47,650 nucleotides of DNA from Acidobacteriota bacterium. Its GTDB lineage: Bacteria > Acidobacteriota > Terriglobia > Acidiferrales > UBA7541. A program made the position numbers and the translations under genes. The DNA is taken from positions 1 through 47,650 of the forward strand of contig JACQDE010000059.1 of NCBI GenBank assembly GCA_016201285.1, read 5' to 3'. The notes under the pieces were generated by a model. The model was given only the letters and a program-made list of their open reading frames with translations, was not told the DNA's origin and made no database searches. Shown piece after piece: positions 45,069 through 47,650 of the stretch; position 1 is the stretch's first letter, and each line of letters starts with the position of its first letter.

Positions 45069-45456
45069 GGAGTCACCGCTCGCCTTGGCCGCGCTCACCT
45101 TCTTTGGAATCAGGCTCAGCCCTGAGATCAAGCGCACAATTGTCCCCAGTTTGCGAATACGTTTTCCGGGCCCGCCCAAAAGGCAGGCCAATCCGCTCAA
45201 TTGGAATGTCGGCTGGGGGAGCGTTTTTCTTTAACTTCAAGGGGTTGCAGGGCGGGCGGTTGCGGGGTGGCGATCCTTATCGCAAAGGGTTGCGCGCGCG
45301 AAACAAGGGTAACCGGGGTTGGGGGCGCAGACCTGTCCGCCGTAGCTTCAGCGAAGGCGGATGGAGGCCCGGGTGGGATTCCTCGCCGCAGGCGAGTGCG
45401 CCTCGGGCGCAGAACCCATCCCCCATGCGCGAGTGACGTCTCGCCGCCCAGAATCA
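45069..45456. other. Upstream region of the hybrid kinase, with a small hairpin repeat
   Basis: About 390 bp. The first 130 bp may be translated if the kinase starts upstream. The rest has no supportable gene. A hairpin with stem TCCGCC/GGCGGA and CGAAG- and GCTTC-like centre lies at 45336-45361. It looks like a dispersed intergenic repeat. Confidence 0.5.
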
Positions 45457-45533
45457 TGGAGGCGCGGGTGGGATTCGAACCCACGAATGGAGGTTTTGCA
45501 GACCTCTCCCTTAGGCCACTTGGGTACCGCGCC
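45457..45533 (-). tRNA. tRNA-Cys (anticodon GCA)
   Basis: A minus-strand cloverleaf: the acceptor GGCGCGG pairs with CCGCGCC, with discriminator U (typical of tRNA-Cys) and an encoded CCA (45457-45459). The anticodon stem GAGGT/ACCTC encloses CTGCAAA with anticodon GCA, and the T-arm contains GGTTCGAATCC. Confidence 0.95.
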
Positions 45534-45683
45534 TTAACTCTTTCAGTATAGCCAAATCGGCGGAGCTTGTCAGGCGCGCGCGCGGACGGCTGGCGCCGCT
45601 CTAACTGGTTGAGCCCGCGCCACACCCGCGATGAACGCTCACCTCGGCAATCCCAAAGGTCGCCGCAAATGATCGGCACGGCG

Positions 45684-47363
45684 CTAGCGGATGGTGATCT
45701 CCATCGGCAGACGCACCTGCACCGAGGGCTGCTCGTGCAGCCACTTGCGGAGGCGCTCGGCGACGACGCCGGCGCGGATGGTCTGCGAGTCGTCTCTCGA
45801 CAGCAGCGTTTCCCAGAGCGTTTTTTCCTCCGGGAAGCGCACGATCTTGACGGGCTGGCTGGGGTCGAGCTTGGCGAGCTCGAGCGCCACCTTCAGGGCG
45901 CGGTCGAAGCCGCCAATTTCGTCCACCAGGCCGATGCCCTTGCCCTGCGCGCCGGTCCAGACGCGGCCGCGGGCGATCTTGTCCACCTCGTCCACTTTCA
46001 TCTTGCGGCCCTCGGCCACGCCCTGCGTGAAGTTGTCGTAGATGTCGCGCATGAACTTCTGCACCGTGGCGCGCTGCGCCGGCGTGAAGTTCTGCGTCTC
46101 GGAGAGAAACGTGGCGTTCTCACTGGTGGTCAACTGGTCGGTGCTCAGGCCGAGCAAGCCGTAGAGGCCGGAGATGTTCATCTTGCCGAAGACCACGCCG
46201 ATCGAGCCGGTGAGCGTGCCCGGGTCGGCGATGATTTTGTTCGCGGACATGGAAATCCAGTAGCCGCCGGAAGCGGCCACGTCCGACATCGAGACCACCA
46301 CTGGTTTCTGCTTCCGCGCGAGCTGCACTTCGCGGCGGATGATCTCGCTGGCCACGGCGGAGCCGCCCGGCGAATCCACGCGCAGGATGATGGCCTTGAT
46401 GCTCTTGTCTTCGCGGGCGCGGCGGAGGTCGGCGGAGACACTCTCCGAGCCCATGATGCTGCCGTCGGGGCCGGCGTCGGATTCGCCGACGACGATGATG
46501 CCGGTGGCGTGGACCACGGCAATCTTGTTCAGGCCTATGCTCCCGACTTCCTTCAAATAGCGGCCGAGCTCGACCGGGCGCCAGACCTTCGTTTTGTCGC
46601 GGAAGTACTGCTGCACTTCGTCCCAGTAGGCGGCTTTGTCCACCAGCTTGCGGTCCATCGCGTCCTTGCTGACGAAGGGGCCTTCGGCGAGCGCCTTCTC
46701 GAATGCGGCGCGGTCGAGGCGGCGGGCCTCGGAGGCGTCCTTCGCGTAATTGTCGAAGGCGCTGCGCATCAGCGACTCGGCCATTTCCTTGTGCCAGGGC
46801 GTGTACTTTTTCTCGGTGTACTGGTTGCGCGCGGTCTTGTACTCGTCGATGCCGTACATGTCCGGATAGACGCGGAGCTTGTCGAGCGTGCCGCGGAGAA
46901 AGAGAGATTGCGTCATCAGCCCGGTGATGCCCAGCGGCGCCGTGGGCACCATCCACACCTGGTCGCAGGCCGTGGCCAGATAATACTGACGGTTCATCAC
47001 CAGGTCGCTGTGCAGATAGCAAACGCTGGGCTTGTTGCTCTTGCGAAAGGCCAGCAGGTGCGAGCGGATTTCTTGGAGCTTGGCCCAGCCAGCGTCGGGC
47101 GTGGTGATTTTCACCACGAGGCCGGCGATCTTGTCGTCGTTGCGCGCCGTGTCAATCGCGTCGGTGACGTCGTGCAGCACGGTCACCTTCCCGCCGAAGA
47201 GCTGCGCAAAGATGCCCTGCGGCTTCTGCTCCTCGATGGGCCCGCTCAGGTCCACCAACAGCACGGAGTTCTTCGCCAGTCGCCCGCTCACCGCGGACAC
47301 AATCAGCACGGCCACAAACAGCACCGCCAGAAACAACCAAACTTTCTTCGCTCCCCGCGTCAT
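45684..47363 (-). CDS. sppA: Signal peptide peptidase SppA, 67-kDa type
   Basis: A 559-aa membrane-anchored serine peptidase that digests cleaved signal peptides. The N-terminal anchor is VWLFLAVLFVAVLIVSAV. It has the two-repeat architecture of E. coli SppA: the catalytic Lys176 is in DEYKTARNQY of the first half, and the nucleophile Ser365 is in DVAASGGYWIS of the second. Further conserved parts are RVDSPGGSAVASE and TLTGSIGVVFGK. It is expressed alone. The start has GGAGGAAAGC directly upstream of the ATG. Confidence 0.95.
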   Translation of the reverse strand: MTRGAKKVWLFLAVLFVAVLIVSAVSGRLAKNSVLLVDLSGPIEEQKPQGIFAQLFGGKVTVLHDVTDAIDTARNDDKIAGLVVKITTPDAGWAKLQEIRSHLLAFRKSNKPSVCYLHSDLVMNRQYYLATACDQVWMVPTAPLGITGLMTQSLFLRGTLDKLRVYPDMYGIDEYKTARNQYTEKKYTPWHKEMAESLMRSAFDNYAKDASEARRLDRAAFEKALAEGPFVSKDAMDRKLVDKAAYWDEVQQYFRDKTKVWRPVELGRYLKEVGSIGLNKIAVVHATGIIVVGESDAGPDGSIMGSESVSADLRRAREDKSIKAIILRVDSPGGSAVASEIIRREVQLARKQKPVVVSMSDVAASGGYWISMSANKIIADPGTLTGSIGVVFGKMNISGLYGLLGLSTDQLTTSENATFLSETQNFTPAQRATVQKFMRDIYDNFTQGVAEGRKMKVDEVDKIARGRVWTGAQGKGIGLVDEIGGFDRALKVALELAKLDPSQPVKIVRFPEEKTLWETLLSRDDSQTIRAGVVAERLRKWLHEQPSVQVRLPMEITIR

Positions 47364-47463
47364 TGCTTTCCTCCGACTCTAGGCGTTCCTTGGACTATCC
47401 GCTCTCCTCTAAACATTGACTACGCCTTCCCTGCGCGCCAGATAACACAAGTTATCACGATCA

Positions 47464-47505
47464 GTGGCGAGTGACGAGTGGCGAGTGACGAGTGGCGAGT
47501 GTCGA
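47464..47505. repeat. Heptamer tandem repeat (GTGRCGA, six units)
   Basis: Six contiguous 7-bp units, alternating GTGGCGA and GTGACGA, the last being GTGTCGA. They lie about 100 bp upstream of sppA, outside any gene. Confidence 0.9.
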
Positions 47506-47522
47506 GGTAAGGCGAAACTCGA

Positions 47523-47538
47523 TCCCGAAGCTTCGGGA
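47523..47538. repeat. 16-bp perfect palindrome
   Basis: TCCCGAAGCTTCGGGA is self-complementary. It is flanked on both sides by GAAACTCGA-like sequence (GAAACTCGA before, CGAAACTCG after). It lies just beyond the heptamer repeat. Confidence 0.85.
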
Positions 47539-47650
47539 CGAAACTCGAAACTCGGCAGAGCGTAATTCTGTTCGGCGTGCACCGTAGCGCAGCCACTCCT
47601 GGCTGCGCAAGCTGCAGAAAAGAGACCGCGCAGGCCCCTCGGCTCGGGAC

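Noticed and set aside
45567-47474. 635-aa plus-strand open frame opposite sppA
   Set aside because: Antisense shadow of the clearly recognisable SppA sequence.
47464-47505. Possible CRISPR-like repeats
   Set aside because: Units are 7 bp and contiguous with no spacers. No cas genes occur in the window.

Overview
The window is a high-GC chromosomal segment, most likely from an Acidobacteriota member (soil or subsurface type). This is inferred from three tandem DUF3857/transglutaminase-like secreted proteins, a lipoprotein beta-propeller with YVANxGS repeats, a very large multi-PAS hybrid kinase, a TonB-type energy transducer and short hairpin or palindromic intergenic repeats. No rRNA or other species-level marker is present, so the assignment is an inference. 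Both tRNA genes encode their CCA ends.

Layout. 1-5.6 kb: an aconitase gene broken by a small internal deletion, an S8 (subtilisin-like) peptidase, a small stand-alone I9/propeptide-like protein just downstream of it, and a small secreted basic protein with a good terminator. 5.6-11.6 kb (minus): three paralogous DUF3857/transglutaminase-like genes. One keeps the Cys-His-Asp triad and two have lost it. 12.0-15.1 kb (plus): an Rrf2 regulator with a palindrome just upstream, then a sulfonate/nitrate/taurine-type ABC importer (lipoprotein, ATPase, permease) with overlapping cistrons. 15.2-17.2 kb: a small membrane protein, a MITE-like palindromic element, a beta-propeller lipoprotein and a repeat-bearing spacer.

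17.2-29.6 kb (minus) is the most notable region. It is one tight operon in the order xdhD-like molybdenum hydroxylase, ygfK-like Fe-S protein, ssnA, a 497-aa fold-II PLP enzyme, ygeY, ygeW, a threonine-synthase-like PLP enzyme and carbamate kinase. It corresponds to the E. coli yge/ygf/ssnA region, which recent work links to anaerobic purine/urate catabolism. It differs in important ways: YgfK lacks the NAD(P)/FAD oxidoreductase domain, there are two PLP enzymes where YgeX would be expected, and no HyuA or FAD-subunit gene is present. The likely logic is hydroxylase and Fe-S redox steps, hydrolytic ring or ureido cleavage (SsnA, YgeY), carbamoyl transfer (YgeW), PLP deamination, and ATP recovery from carbamoyl phosphate by carbamate kinase.

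30.0-32.6 kb: a one-TM Ig-like protein, a radical SAM protein, and a HigB/HigA-type toxin-antitoxin pair. The toxin reading frame is shifted at an A-run, so the two genes read as one ORF. The pair has a perfect operator-like palindrome over its start codon and is flanked by a 22-bp direct repeat. 32.8-38.8 kb: tRNA-Arg, an SH3-like plus metallo-beta-lactamase (ComEC-type) protein, a TonB-family protein, leucine dehydrogenase, a divergent MscS channel with a strong promoter, and two small conserved unknowns followed by a second MITE-like element. 38.9-45.1 kb (minus): a 1.7-kaa hybrid histidine kinase and a REC-GGEEF diguanylate cyclase, probably one signalling pair. 45.4-47.6 kb: tRNA-Cys, the 67-kDa-type signal peptide peptidase SppA, and a heptamer tandem repeat with a 16-bp palindrome at the window end.
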